64,000 nt of DNA from Sorex araneus (lineage: Eukaryota > Chordata > Mammalia > Eulipotyphla > Soricidae): contig NC_073313.1 in assembly GCF_027595985.1 (NCBI RefSeq), positions 217,064,066-217,128,065 of the forward strand, written 5' to 3'. The translations under genes and the position numbers were made by a program. Positions within the stretch are counted from its first letter, which is position 1. The number at the start of each line of letters is the position of its first letter. Below the pieces are notes generated by a model. The model did not search any database. It saw only the letters and a program-made list of their open reading frames with translations, and was not told the origin of the DNA. This document shows, piece after piece, positions 24,601 to 30,244 of this stretch.

Positions 24601-26367
24601 AGGGATTGAACCCGAGTCAGCTGTTTACAAGGCTAATGCCTTACCCACTGTGCTATTGCTCCAGCCCAGGGTTATTCCTGATTCTGTGCTTGGGGATCAC
24701 TCTTGGTGTGGCTTGGGGCACCGTATATGGCACTGAGAATTGAAATTGGTTAGGCTACATGCAAGGTGTGCTCCTTGCCCTCTCTTTTTGGGTTTTGGGC
24801 TACACCTGGGTGTACTCAGAACTTAATCCTGGCTCTTGGATCAGGGATCCTTCCTGGTGGGCTTGGGGTGTCATGGGGTACTGGAAATTGAAACTGGGTC
24901 AGCTGCATGTAAGGCAAGTGCCTTACTAACTATATTTTATCTCCAGCCCCTTGATCTTAGCATTTTATAAGAAGTTATCTTTAGAGTTATTTTATTATCG
25001 GGATATTTACTGCCTCTGCATATTCTTTATTTTAGAGAGCTGAGATCTAGAAATAACTTACATTAGGACTGGAGTGATGGTACAGTTGGTAAGACACTTG
25101 CCTTGCACTTGGCTGAGCTGGAGCAGAGAGGTAGGGATTGATCCCTGGCATCCCATATGGTCCCTGAGCCCCCCGCCAGGAGTAATGCCTATGCACAGAG
25201 CCAGAAGTAAACCCTGAACATGCCAGGTGTGGTCCAAAAACCAACAGAAAAAGAAAATTGCTTTGATAGTTGATAGAGTTTTTGTTGAATGCCACTTAAT
25301 AGCTTTTTATAGACCATCAGAAAAGAAGTGGAAATTATTTATCTCTACATGTGTCTGTTTTTAATAGAATTCACTGTTTAGATTTTACCTAGTTTATATT
25401 TTTGATATGAGATAATTTCATTCTTTACAGATGTCTAATACAGGAAATTGGATGCACATTCGTTACCAATCTAAATTGCAGGCCCGGAAAGCTTTAAGCA
25501 AGGACGGGAGGATTTTTGGAGAGTCCATTATGATTGGTGTAAAACCGTGCATTGACAAAGTAAGTTATTGCTGATATAAGCTGCTGAGCAAAAGTAGCTT
25601 AATGTATGTGAAGAATATAAGATTTAATACTTTCGTATTACCACTTTGTTTCACTGTCCCTTTTTCTTCCTTAAATATGATTATTGTAACACTCCTCATG
25701 GAAAAGCAAAGTTACTTAGTCACAAAAGTTTTAATTTTAGAGATGAATCATCCAAATCCCTTTATTTTATAAAGTAGAAGTCTAGAGGATTCAAGTAATC
25801 TATTTAATATTATGAAAGGTGAGACTTAGATTCTAGTACTTACAACTTCTAACTTAGACTTTGTGCAAAGCAATGTTTTATTCTTTGTCTACTTTAAAGG
25901 AATGGTAGCTAAGGCTTTTTGGTTTTAATTTTTAGCAAAGTTCATGGTAAGTATTAAATTTGATAACATCACTTGACATAAGTGCTAACCAGATTTATTG
26001 CTTGGAGCTTAACCAATGGAGTGGATTTTCCCTCGCTTTTGTTTTCAAATTCACTTGGAGTAGAAGTCAAGTAAGGCCAACCAACCACCTATAAACCAAG
26101 TCTGGATTTATTAATCCCCCCCCCACCTTTATTGGGTGATGATAGTGAATCTTAAGGAAGGAATTACAAGTGATATGTTGTTCCTCAACCACCTTTTCTT
26201 GAAACTTGGAGTCTGGAACTGCTGGTAGTCCATGCCGAATGTTCGTTTATTAGTATGCCAATTCCCATCTTGAGGTAGGTATGATACCAAACCAGGTTTA
26301 TTATGGTCACAATTGATTTACTGTGATACTGAATATATAGTACTGTCAATTTCAAAATACATGTATT

Positions 26368-26398
<31 letters not shown>

Positions 26399-28797
26399 TT
26401 TTTTGCTTTTTGGGTCACACCTGGCAATGAACAGGGGTTACTCCTGGCTCTGCACTCAGGAATTACCCCTGGCCATGCTCAGGGGACCATATGGGATGCT
26501 GAGATTTGAACCCGGGTCGGCCGCGTGCAAGGCAAACGCCCTACCCGCTGTGCTATCTCTCCAGCCCCAAAATACATGTATTTTAAATTTTGTGGCTACC
26601 TGCTAGTAACTAATGCATGGTGTGTGTATATACAAATTTGTGCACAAAGCAGGCATGGCTTTTGTTCTCATAACCTGATGGTGCCATACAGTTGTACAGT
26701 TTCATTAGCCTATTGTGCTCTCACAGATATTCTCAGTCTGAATATTTAGGGTTTCTAGGTATTAGACTGTTTTTGGACTGTGGTCCTCTACAGGCACCAC
26801 ATTCCCCCAATTTCCTTTCTCATCTTTGTGGCTTTCCATATGTTCACTGGGAAGATTTCTTTTGGGGGGCAGGGGTGGGGAGTTCTTCCTTGTGTTGCTC
26901 CGGGGGTCCCAGAATTTCACTGGCAGTTCTTGATCTGCTGAGCTGGTGGTTCCATGCCAAGGCTAGAGGATATGATGCTACTTGGACCCCGCAGTGCCAG
27001 GAATAATCTGTGCTACAGCAGTAGTGCTGGAGATTGTTGGAAGATTCTTTTGTGAGTTTTGAGAATGCTTGAAGTGACCAAAATGAGTTTCTGGATGAGT
27101 GTGTAGGCTCAAATACTGAAGAAGACACCTGCTTTTTCTTATTTTGGAAATTATTTGACTAATTAGATTAAAGTATGTATCTCTGAATTAAGTTTTATTT
27201 CAAAGAACAATAGAGTGCATATTTATTAACTGAGAATTTCTTTATTTTTTTTCTCCAGAGTGTGATGGAAAATGGTGACAGGTATACTTTATCATCTCCA
27301 TCTCTACCCTTTACACCACCAATAAAAACTTTAGGCACACCAACTCAATGTGGAAGTACCCCTAGGATCTCTACCATGAGACCTCTTGCTACAGCATACA
27401 AAGCTTCTACTAGTGACTATCAGGTATTTGAGGTATTTTATAAAATGAGTGTAATTAATTTAAATACTGAAGAAATAAAATTGCATGTTTACTTTTTTTT
27501 CATTGGCTAGGTTTTTATACTATTAAGTGTTTCCTATTATTTAAAGATTTTTAATTGAACTTTATTATTATTATTATTATTTTTTAGTGGAGTGTCATAC
27601 CCAGTGATGCTTGGCGACTGTTTTTAGCTCTGTGTTCACACTTAGTAGTGCTTGGGCATCATATAGTGCTGGGGTTAAACTTGGCCTTTTGTATGCAGTG
27701 CATGTTCTCTGTCCGCTAAAGTATGTCTTTGGCCCTGAACTTAACAGTTCTCAAATTTGCTGACCTGAAAATTAGAAATCATGACTAATTAAGACAATAC
27801 TTGAATTTTTGCATATTTTTCCATTAAAATTTTTTGGACTTATTTGTTTTTTTTCTATTATATTTCCATACTTAAAAGGTTTCTCTTGTGAATCTCTGTG
27901 GCATGAGAAAATATTAAAGCCCTATTCATAAATTTGATGACCTCAGGTTAGAGTAACTTTGGTTATCTAAAGAAAACATTGAGTAGCTTCCATTTCAGTT
28001 TCTCATTGTCAAGTATGTTTGAAGACTTCCTTTAAGATAGAATATATTTTTATTATTTTTATTGAACAATGACAGTATTGTGACTTTTATTTATATATTG
28101 TTGCCCCTAATTAACTAAGCTACCTGTGGCTTATTCGGTATGCTAAAAACAGTAACAACAGGTCTCACAATGGAGATGTTACTGGTGCCCGATCGAGCAA
28201 ATCGTGAACAACAGGACGACAGTGCTACAGTGCTACTTAATTAACCAAGAATTCTGAACTTTCTGAGCTGTAGGTACAGGCCCTGAAAAATACATAAAAG
28301 ACGTGTGCTTTAATAAGATAGGCAGTAAAACGGAATACTTCCTCTGACATTTAGAGATCATTTTAGGCCTTTCTTTCCTCCCTTTAGTTTTTCTTTTTGT
28401 TTTACTGACATTTAAAATCCCTTTCAGTTTCTTGCATTATTTTTTTCTTGTTTTTTCAACTGACATTTAAAATCTATAGCTTTTCTGTTGTTTTGCTTCC
28501 TAACTTTTTGAGCATATATAATTTTCTTTGCCAACAGAATAAAGTTCTACCATTCTTAAAAGTATAAAGACATTGTAAGTCCATATTTTAATCTTTAAAT
28601 ATATAATTCAGTGCTAAAGATCAATTTAGAATTCTAAGTTTTTAAAATTAGCCATCAACTCTAGAATTTACTAGGCCACTAAGTAAACCATGACCTAACT
28701 TTTTTTTTTTTTTTAATAGGTTGTTTCTGACAGACAAACGCCAAAAAAGGATGAAAGTCTAGTATCCAAAGCAATGGAATACATGTTTGGCTGGTAG
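2281..28797 (+). CDS. NUP35: NUP35 (nucleoporin Nup35/Nup53), 3' seven coding exons, partial gene
   Basis: Exons 2281-2408, 5069-5126, 17778-17919, 23016-23085, 25431-25559, 27259-27423 and 28720-28797 join into one open frame for residues 71-326 plus stop. I recognise the product as Nup35, a component of the nuclear pore inner ring that, in the known family, binds NUP93, NUP155 and NDC1 and contacts the pore membrane. Seen here: an S/T-P-rich N-terminal half, a non-canonical RRM (about residues 173-250, W175 to I244), a P/S/T-rich linker, and a C-terminal amphipathic helix ending MEYMFGW. The length from the split Gly71 onward equals the human protein, with only scattered substitutions. The start codon and upstream exon(s) lie left of the window. 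Introns are 2660, 12651, 5096, 2345, 1699 and 1296 bp and carry no coding interruption. This is the functional locus, not a retrocopy, since introns are present and the frame is intact. Confidence 0.97.
2480..2608 (-). mobile_element. SOR-type SINE, old relic
   Basis: Diverged antisense copy: gggggccatgcttgg, cctggtggtgctctg, ending tgtctctctgaccc. Confidence 0.5.
2788..2963 (+). mobile_element. SOR-type SINE
   Basis: Starts ggggccagagctgtggtac; body gtgcagagccaggagtaaccc; ends in a C run then A run (2941-2959). Confidence 0.8.
2973..3160 (-). mobile_element. Possible old L1 3' UTR fragment
   Basis: Pyrimidine-rich ccctcccttcctcctccttcc and cattcccaccccactc resemble antisense L1 3' UTR elsewhere in the window (55200-55330), but no 3' end is clear. 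Confidence 0.3.
3178..3400 (+). mobile_element. RTE-tailed SINE, extended type
   Basis: Body gagcctggcaagctccccgg, cgatatgccaaaaacagtaa, then ccctgaaagagcctccaa, ggacgagtaaggagaggctg, and the RTE 3' tail from about 3339 (gatgaatgaagacgttact ... gggatgacag) ending in tgatatag repeats. It lacks a tRNA-like head and is either 5'-truncated or headless. Confidence 0.75.
3437..3465. repeat. C-run followed by (CA)n
   Basis: About 19 C with one A inside, then a short CA tract, just beyond the RTE-tailed SINE. Confidence 0.7.
3480..3598 (-). mobile_element. SOR-type SINE, weak relic
   Basis: Resembles an antisense copy (gcagtgctcagggcttagg, ending ttgttctgcccc) but strongly diverged. Confidence 0.35.
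3717..4390 (-). mobile_element. Chimeric retroelement with L1 3' UTR tail
   Basis: Read on the minus strand, the last 180 bases (3910 to 3735) are a shrew L1 3' UTR: gggatgggaggtatactggg, ggcactggtgaagggatggg, ending ggtgattcaataaaaa and an A-rich tail. The preceding 480 bases are not ORF2. They include a GC-rich block (4155-4190 and 4310-4385) with aagatggcgg (YY1-like, on the + strand). It could be an L1 with its ORFs deleted, a chimeric retrotranscript, or an L1 inserted beside an unrelated element. Confidence 0.5.
4535..4710 (+). mobile_element. SOR-type SINE, old
   Basis: Head ctagagaaataatacaggg, body gagcaccaccaggaatagtc, tail cactgcctgatatggcc. Confidence 0.6.
5069..5126 (+). CDS. 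NUP35: NUP35 coding exon, residues 114-132 plus first base of Gly133
   Basis: A 58-bp exon with acceptor ttcatgtag at 5068 and a consensus donor CCG|gtaagt. It reads [19 protein letters not shown] and leaves one G that joins the next exon to make Gly133. The first residue is Ala where I remember Pro in human; the rest differs by at most one conservative change. Its 58-bp length is not a multiple of three, so skipping it would break the frame. Confidence 0.95.
5257..5512 (-). mobile_element. RTE-tailed SINE with tRNA-like head
   Basis: Antisense copy, complete: RTE tail (cactgtagcactgttgtcc ... caccagtaacgtctccatt), hairpin-prone tttggcatatcgaataca, body, and a SOR-like head ending ctatcgctccagcccc. 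Flanked by TATCAGTA (5249-5256 and 5517-5524), a likely short target duplication. Confidence 0.9.
5822..5877. repeat. (TTA)n then (TTTTA)n microsatellite
   Basis: Runs directly into the poly(T) end of the SINE at 5878, so probably tail-derived. Confidence 0.85.
5878..6029 (-). mobile_element. SOR-type SINE
   Basis: Starts tcacacccagggatgtta and ends gctgtactgtcactccaacccc on the + strand; lightly diverged. Confidence 0.85.
6042..6208 (-). mobile_element. SOR-type SINE, diverged
   Basis: Tandem neighbour of the previous copy in the same orientation (agaatcactcctgatgggct, gtgctgggtattgaac, tctctggcccc). Confidence 0.75.
6284..6430 (-). mobile_element. SOR-type SINE, old
   Basis: Third same-orientation copy in 550 bp; cttgctgtgctcagggctta and aatgctggggatcaa are still readable, but the head is decayed. 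Confidence 0.6.
6661..6818 (-). mobile_element. SOR-type SINE, diverged
   Basis: Preceded by a (GTTT)n tract (6628-6660); ggccacacctagcgatgct to actatctttctggctcc. Confidence 0.8.
7066..7233 (-). mobile_element. SOR-type SINE with target duplication
   Basis: Near-consensus copy. CACATTTTTTTT occurs on both sides (7054-7065 and 7239-7250), the expected L1-type duplication. Confidence 0.93.
7340..7491 (-). mobile_element. SOR-type SINE, diverged
   Basis: Preceded by (TTTG)n at 7312-7334; gggccatactcagtgatg to ctatttctccgtcccc. Confidence 0.75.
7530..7640 (-). mobile_element. SOR-type SINE, weak relic
   Basis: Only ggggccctactcagtggtgc and scattered matches remain. Confidence 0.3.
8152..8188. 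repeat. (GC)n(AC)n microsatellite
   Basis: A short alternating GCGCGCGC block followed by 13 or so CA units. Alternating purine-pyrimidine sequence like this can adopt Z-DNA. Confidence 0.9.
8770..8945 (-). mobile_element. SOR-type SINE
   Basis: Poly(T), then gggttacacccagcagtgca to gctatcactccagcccc; lightly diverged. Confidence 0.92.
9340..9463 (-). mobile_element. SOR-type SINE, old and shortened
   Basis: cgctgtgtttgggattcatc, gatcgaactgggtcag and ctgtctctctag remain; about 40 bases shorter than full length. Confidence 0.5.
10700..10881 (-). mobile_element. SOR-type SINE, old
   Basis: Poly(T)-G-rich tail side, then ggctctgtgctcagggactc and actatctctcttgccc. Confidence 0.55.
11556..11726 (-). 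mobile_element. SOR-type SINE, diverged
   Basis: Contains a partial duplication (gctgctgtggtgctcagg). The B-box region gctgggaattgaacc is preserved. Confidence 0.7.
13068..13233 (-). mobile_element. SOR-type SINE, diverged
   Basis: ttggaccacaattggccgtg, ggggaccctatgggagcc and actattgctccggaccc. Confidence 0.8.
13556..13990 (+). mobile_element. L1 3' UTR, 5'-truncated L1
   Basis: Shrew-type L1 3' end: gagactgaacatgatggcca, a polypurine tract (13667-13735), gtgggagggatactgggttc, ggacactggtggtgggatgg, tgtaactgtactctgactgt and an A-rich tail with aataaa. The polypurine tract has long G runs typical of mammalian L1 3' UTRs. Confidence 0.9.
14604..14780 (+). mobile_element. SOR-type SINE
   Basis: Near-consensus sense copy from ggggctggagagatagcaca to ggtataac, then a C run and A run. 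Confidence 0.93.
15010..15177 (-). mobile_element. SOR-type SINE, diverged
   Basis: tttttggactacacctgcct to gtgctaactctcaggccc. Confidence 0.8.
15705..15896 (-). mobile_element. SOR-type SINE
   Basis: T/G-rich tail (tttttgtttatttttttg), then a near-consensus body ending gctatcgctccagcccc. Confidence 0.93.
15963..16121 (-). mobile_element. SOR-type SINE, diverged
   Basis: Second same-orientation copy 65 bases on; a short deletion removes part of the head. Confidence 0.75.
16697..17049 (+). mobile_element. L1 3' UTR, 5'-truncated L1
   Basis: Close relative of the 13556 copy (agtagactagagactgaac, ggtgggagggatactgggtt, ggacactggtggagggatgg) with an A-rich tail, but with no GA tract. Confidence 0.9.
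17428..17682 (+). mobile_element. RTE-tailed SINE with tRNA-like head
   Basis: Sense copy: head gggctgaagcgatagcacag, B-box region, gagagcccagcaagctatcg, hairpin gcatattcgatatgcc, then the RTE tail ggagacattactggtgcccg to gatgacagcgttacagtgct. It lies 95 bases before the 17778 NUP35 exon. Confidence 0.93.
17778..17919 (+). CDS. NUP35: NUP35 coding exon, residues 133(split)-180(split); start of RRM
   Basis: This 142-bp exon follows the largest intron (12.65 kb). The acceptor is aatacag at 17777 and the donor GG|gtaagg at 17920. It encodes [19 protein letters not shown], then the acidic stretch [13 protein letters not shown], and enters the RRM with first beta strand WVTVFG (residues 175-180), where it breaks inside the Gly codon (phase 2). 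The aromatic doublet in DPFFTQGD replaces the FY I remember in human. The exon therefore carries the linker into the dimerising RRM and its first strand. Confidence 0.96.
18186..18415 (-). mobile_element. SOR-type SINE, old, possibly two fused relics
   Basis: Late part tgctgggaattgaactgagg to gtgctatctccaagatcc is readable; the first 100 bases are only suggestive. Confidence 0.45.
18525..18695 (-). mobile_element. SOR-type SINE, young, perfect target duplication
   Basis: Near-consensus copy flanked by a perfect 17-bp repeat, AAGGTTGCCTTGATTTT (18508-18524 and 18696-18712). This fixes both ends of the element and shows L1-type insertion. Confidence 0.97.
19235..19515 (-). mobile_element. RTE-clade LINE 3' fragment
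   Basis: Minus-strand 3' end of an RTE ORF: gtcccgtggaatccagtt corresponds to the WIPRD motif, ccaaccatcttgtgggtggg to the PTRW region and ccaatggtatctgcttgctt to the SRCHWA region. It ends at the RTE tail gtatgatacaagtgattt (minus). Frame is broken; same segment as at 1231 and 60389. Confidence 0.88.
19560..19740 (+). mobile_element. Possible L1 3' end relic
   Basis: ggtgaagggattggtgcttc and atcattgtatgactgaaa resemble the L1 3' UTR; otherwise decayed. Confidence 0.4.
20145..20245 (+). mobile_element. SOR-type SINE, internally deleted relic
   Basis: Head ggggctgaattgataac joined to cccttgagcaccactgggt and an A-rich end. Confidence 0.5.
20330..20419 (-). mobile_element. SOR-type SINE, internally deleted
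   Basis: Tail side gggtcatacctggctctgca and head side gtgctattgctccagcccc are present; about 80 central bases are missing. Confidence 0.7.
20533..21340 (+). mobile_element. L1: ORF2 C-terminus plus 3' UTR, 5'-truncated
   Basis: Encodes the classic mammalian L1 ORF2 end ([20 protein letters not shown], then WLKKLWYI with a stop) in 20530-20740. The 3' UTR follows: aggaccaggaggatttctct, agactgaacatgatgaccac, gttgggagggatactgggaa, gggcactggtagaggatgg and an A-rich end with aaataaataaa. No endonuclease or RT region remains. Confidence 0.93.
21405..21585 (+). repeat. L1-like 3' end of a second 3' UTR type
   Basis: gaaggtgtaatggtggtggg, gttggtatattttatacttg. The same motif occurs at 41290-41330; a different 3' UTR subfamily from the ggagggatactggg type. 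Confidence 0.5.
21592..21621. repeat. (TA)n microsatellite
   Basis: Perfect TA repeat of 14 or 15 units. Confidence 0.95.
21622..22175 (-). repeat. Unclassified GC-rich interspersed repeat (family also at 37515 and 36665)
   Basis: Colinear with 37830-38190: caccccatcaaatgtggtgt, cactcataaatgaggctca, ggggtggagaggggaactca, ggcttggggtccag. The orientation is set by the antisense L1-like sequence to its left in the 37515 copy. Confidence 0.5.
22410..22560 (-). mobile_element. L1-like 3' end, second 3' UTR type, antisense
   Basis: caatatttgatcacatttaa, attcaaacaccaatcccacc; matches 37545-37585 and 29455-29525. Confidence 0.55.
22659..22838 (+). mobile_element. SOR-type SINE, young, perfect target duplication
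   Basis: Consensus-like sense copy flanked by the perfect 17-bp repeat AAAAACTTTTAAGGTTT (22642-22658 and 22839-22855). Tail gtgacccaaaagcaaaaaaa. The best reference copy in the window. Confidence 0.97.
22672..22725 (+). promoter_or_regulatory. Internal RNA polymerase III promoter (A and B boxes) of the SINE
   Basis: TAGCACAGCAGG at 22672-22683 matches the tRNA A-box pattern TRGCNNAGYNGG, and GGTTCGATTCC at 22715-22725 matches the B box. Their spacing fits a tRNA-derived type 2 promoter and explains how the family was transcribed. Confidence 0.85.
23016..23085 (+). CDS. NUP35: NUP35 coding exon, residues 180(split)-203; RRM helix 1
   Basis: A 70-bp exon after the acceptor ttttttcttaag; the first G completes Gly180. 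The 23 codons read [20 protein letters not shown] then KHV, the loop and first helix of the RRM fold. The donor is GTG|gtaagg. An exact match to the conserved family sequence as I remember it, and the phase (2 in, 0 out) agrees with both neighbours. Confidence 0.96.
23141..23250 (-). mobile_element. SOR-type SINE, weak relic
   Basis: aagggtcacctagccatcct and gaaaggcaagtgtcttaac only. Confidence 0.4.
23503..23674 (+). mobile_element. SOR-type SINE, young, perfect target duplication
   Basis: Flanked by AAAGAGAAAATAA (23490-23502 and 23675-23687). A and B boxes intact (tagcacagcggg, ggttcgatccc). Confidence 0.97.
23692..23861 (+). mobile_element. SOR-type SINE, older subfamily
   Basis: Head gggctggggaaagagctcag and body with ggcccccaaataatttctc; clearly more diverged than the copy directly to its left. 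Confidence 0.8.
24288..24471 (-). mobile_element. SOR-type SINE, young, perfect target duplication
   Basis: Flanked by AGTAAGTGCTTATT (24274-24287 and 24472-24485). First of four same-orientation copies. Confidence 0.97.
24506..24667 (-). mobile_element. SOR-type SINE
   Basis: Second of the run: gggctacactctcaatgctc to gctattgctccagccc. Confidence 0.9.
24668..24781 (-). mobile_element. SOR-type SINE, truncated at its 3' end
   Basis: Third of the run; starts within the body at agggttattcctgattct and ends tgctccttgccc. Confidence 0.65.
24785..24951 (-). mobile_element. SOR-type SINE, diverged
   Basis: Fourth of the run: gggctacacctgggtgtact to tttatctccagcccc. Confidence 0.85.
25067..25250 (+). 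mobile_element. SOR-type SINE
   Basis: ggactggagtgatggtacag to ccaggtgtggtccaaaaac, with a small insertion (gagcagagaggtagg) before the B box. Confidence 0.85.
25431..25559 (+). CDS. NUP35: NUP35 coding exon, residues 204-246; RRM strands 2-4 and helix 2
   Basis: A 129-bp phase-0 exon with acceptor ttctttacag and donor AAA|gtaagt. It encodes the RRM core: [14 protein letters not shown] (strands 2-3, with W210 where canonical RRMs carry RNP1 aromatics in a different pattern), helix 2 [18 protein letters not shown], and the last strand [10 protein letters not shown]. The degenerate RNP motifs fit the known use of this RRM for homodimerisation rather than RNA binding (family knowledge). Skipping would preserve the frame but delete half the domain. 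Confidence 0.97.
25560..27258 (+). other. NUP35: NUP35 1.7-kb intron
   Basis: One young SINE (26371-26568). Bases 25560-26353 and 26586-27258 hold nothing I can name beyond a doubtful SINE relic near 26860-27010. Confidence 0.9.
26371..26568 (-). mobile_element. SOR-type SINE, young, perfect target duplication; (TTTA)n tail
   Basis: Flanked by the perfect 17-bp repeat AAAATACATGTATTTTA (26354-26370 and 26569-26585). The tail has become a (TTTA)n microsatellite at 26371-26402. Confidence 0.97.
27259..27423 (+). CDS. NUP35: NUP35 coding exon, residues 247-301
   Basis: A 165-bp phase-0 exon after the strong tract ttttttttctccag; the donor is CAG|gtattt. It encodes the Ser/Thr/Pro-rich linker after the RRM with conserved blocks [38 protein letters not shown]. 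It is the most divergent exon here relative to my memory of human: the start reads ENGDRYT for ESSDRCA, with F-P before the TPP motif and Cys in place of Pro after GTPTQ. The frame happens to stay open for about 29 codons past the donor, which is intron, not coding. Confidence 0.96.
27580..27736 (-). mobile_element. SOR-type SINE, old
   Basis: Follows a (TTA)n tract (27562-27579); gtcatacccagtgatgcttg to atgtctttggccc. Confidence 0.6.
28118..28236 (+). mobile_element. RTE-tailed SINE, 5'-truncated
   Basis: Starts in the body (agctacctgtggcttattcg), then aaaaacagtaacaacaggtc, tail aatggagatgttactggtgc to ggacgacagtgctacagtgc. Confidence 0.88.
28720..28797 (+). CDS. NUP35: NUP35 terminal coding exon, residues 302-326 and stop
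   Basis: The acceptor is a 19-base T run ending aatag at 28719. It encodes [12 protein letters not shown] followed by [13 protein letters not shown] and TAG at 28795-28797. The last residues form the amphipathic helix (L315, V316, A319, M320, Y322, M323, F324, W326 on the hydrophobic side) that in Nup53/Nup35 inserts into the nuclear envelope membrane (family knowledge). Only Val303 for Ile differs from what I remember in human. Confidence 0.97.
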   Translation, partial: VVSDRQTPKKDESLVSKAMEYMFGW

Positions 28798-29325
28798 CAT
28801 AGTAGGAGGAGACTGCTACACTGAGACTGTTAGCAGAGTGCTGCTGGGTTTCCTTCGGTTAGTTATATAACCACGTTTGGCAATATTGGATAGCTATCTC
28901 ATATTTCCTTTTTTCTTTAATAATATAGCATATTTGTAGCTCACACTTTTAAAAAGATGCTTCAGATCCCTTTTAAAGAATAATAATAATAAAAAAAACC
29001 CTGGAAATAGGACTTTGTGCTTTCTGTTTATAGTGCATGCATATGGACAAGAAACTCAGAATTAATTACTATAAATTATATAGCTGAGTTTGTTGTGAGG
29101 CTTTGTGGTATTCATGAGTTATTGGAGTAAATTTCCTGCTATTTCTAAAAGGCACAAAGATTATAATTAATACTTTGAATTATGGACTTTAAATTTAGAT
29201 AGTATTAAATATATCTCCTTGTTTATATGTCCTGTCATGGATTGTCATCTTTTAGAATTCAAAAACTGAATCTTTTTAAAGATCCACTAAAGTTTCTTGA
29301 TAATAAACTTTGTTATTTATATGTA
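28798..29325 (+). other. NUP35: NUP35 3' UTR
   Basis: About 530 bases from the stop codon to just past the AATAAA at 29302-29307. It is AT-rich and SINE-free, unlike the introns, consistent with exonic sequence. An earlier AATAAA inside a (TAA)n run at 28988-28993 could give a shorter UTR. The end coordinate is inferred from the signal plus about 20 bases. Confidence 0.7.
29302..29307 (+). terminator. NUP35: NUP35 poly(A) signal AATAAA
   Basis: Canonical hexamer followed within 40 bases by T/GT-rich sequence (tttgttatttatatgtattg, then gtgatttatttttt), as expected for cleavage and polyadenylation. Repeats resume directly downstream (SINE fragment at 29380), supporting this as the gene end. 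Confidence 0.75.
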
Positions 29326-29379
29326 TTGACCGTTTCTTGAGTGATTTATTTTTTGATATTATGATTTTATTTACATAGT

Positions 29380-29415
29380 TTTTGCTTTTTGCCATACCTG
29401 GCTGTGCTCAGGACT
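29380..29415 (-). mobile_element. SOR-type SINE fragment
   Basis: Tail end only (tttgccatacctggctgtgc), cut by the L1-like sequence that follows. Confidence 0.55.
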
Positions 29416-29424
29416 TTCTTTTTT

Positions 29425-30085
29425 GTTTTTTCTCCTTTTTTTATTCACTGTGGTTTACAAAATTGTTTATAATACATTTGTTACAGGCATTCAGTATTCC
29501 AACACCATTCCCACCACCAATGTGACCTTCCCACTACCTTTATCCCCATTTTCCCATTTTTCCAGCTACTGTCCACAATGGGGAACAACATAATTTATTT
29601 TATATTGCTTCTTACAAATAAATGGCTAATGGAATTATTAAAAAATACTTAAGTAAAAGAAAATATGTGAATATTTTATATCTCATCAGGGGGTTATTAA
29701 ATCCTTGTCTGTGGGTTTGCCAACCTGTTTGTTGCTAGTTGAATCTTTTGTGTTAATGTTTGTGTTAATTGAGCTTAGTTGAGTTCTGTTACTTCGCCCT
29801 CTTAATTTGGTGTGCTTTTCCTGGTATTGTCAGGATTGTAGAATTTGTTTGTTGTGCGGCCCTGTGATCCAGAAACTCCAGAATGTTTAAGTGGGCCATG
29901 AGTTTTCATGACACAATTGTGGGATGTGGGTGTGGCGGCCAGGTTTCTGGAAGTACATAGGGTAGTGTGAGAAGGCTGCCTTCTCTGCCAAGACCCCAGA
30001 GTTTTCAGCCTGAAGACCCGTGTACCTGGAATTTTTGGCACTTTATTCTTTCTGCAGAGTCATGAGGCAGTGTAGTTGGGCTGTT
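29425..30085 (-). mobile_element. L1-like 3' end, second 3' UTR type, antisense
   Basis: 29440-29580 matches the 22410 and 37545 copies (acaaaattgtttataataca, ttccaacaccattcccacc). The part after 29690 is probably the same element but is not independently recognised. Confidence 0.5.
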
Positions 30086-30109
30086 GGCGCCCCCCCCCCA
30101 CACACACAC

Positions 30110-30244
30110 ACCGTATGTCTCTGCCTTCTCCTCCTGGTCTTGTGATCAGGATCACTTCCTGGAGGGTCTCTGGACACTGTGGTTTCAGAGATCAAAGAGG
30201 GTTGCATGCGAGGCAGTGCCCTATCTGCTATACTGTCTGACCCC
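30110..30244 (-). mobile_element. SOR-type SINE, old
   Basis: After a C run and (CA)n (30091-30111); tcttgtgatcaggatcactt to tatactgtctgacccc. Confidence 0.5.

Larger units (their letters stand above)
23086..25430 (+). other. NUP35: NUP35 2.3-kb intron
   Basis: About half is SINE: 23141, 23503, 23692, a four-copy antisense run at 24288-24951, and 25067. Bases 23862-24273 show nothing recognisable. Confidence 0.9.
27424..28719 (+). other. NUP35: NUP35 last intron, 1.3 kb
   Basis: One old antisense SINE (27580) and a truncated RTE-tailed SINE (28118). Bases 27737-28117 and 28237-28719 show nothing else. Confidence 0.9.

Noticed and set aside
24232-24736. Overlapping open frames of 125 and 162 codons
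   Set aside because: All three frames translate two adjacent antisense SINEs; similar SINE shadows recur at 23488-23856, 8754-8981 and 54813-55111.
27424-27510. Extension of the NUP35 exon past its donor
   Set aside because: The frame stays open by chance; the CAG/gtattt donor and the match of the next exon to the family fix the boundary.
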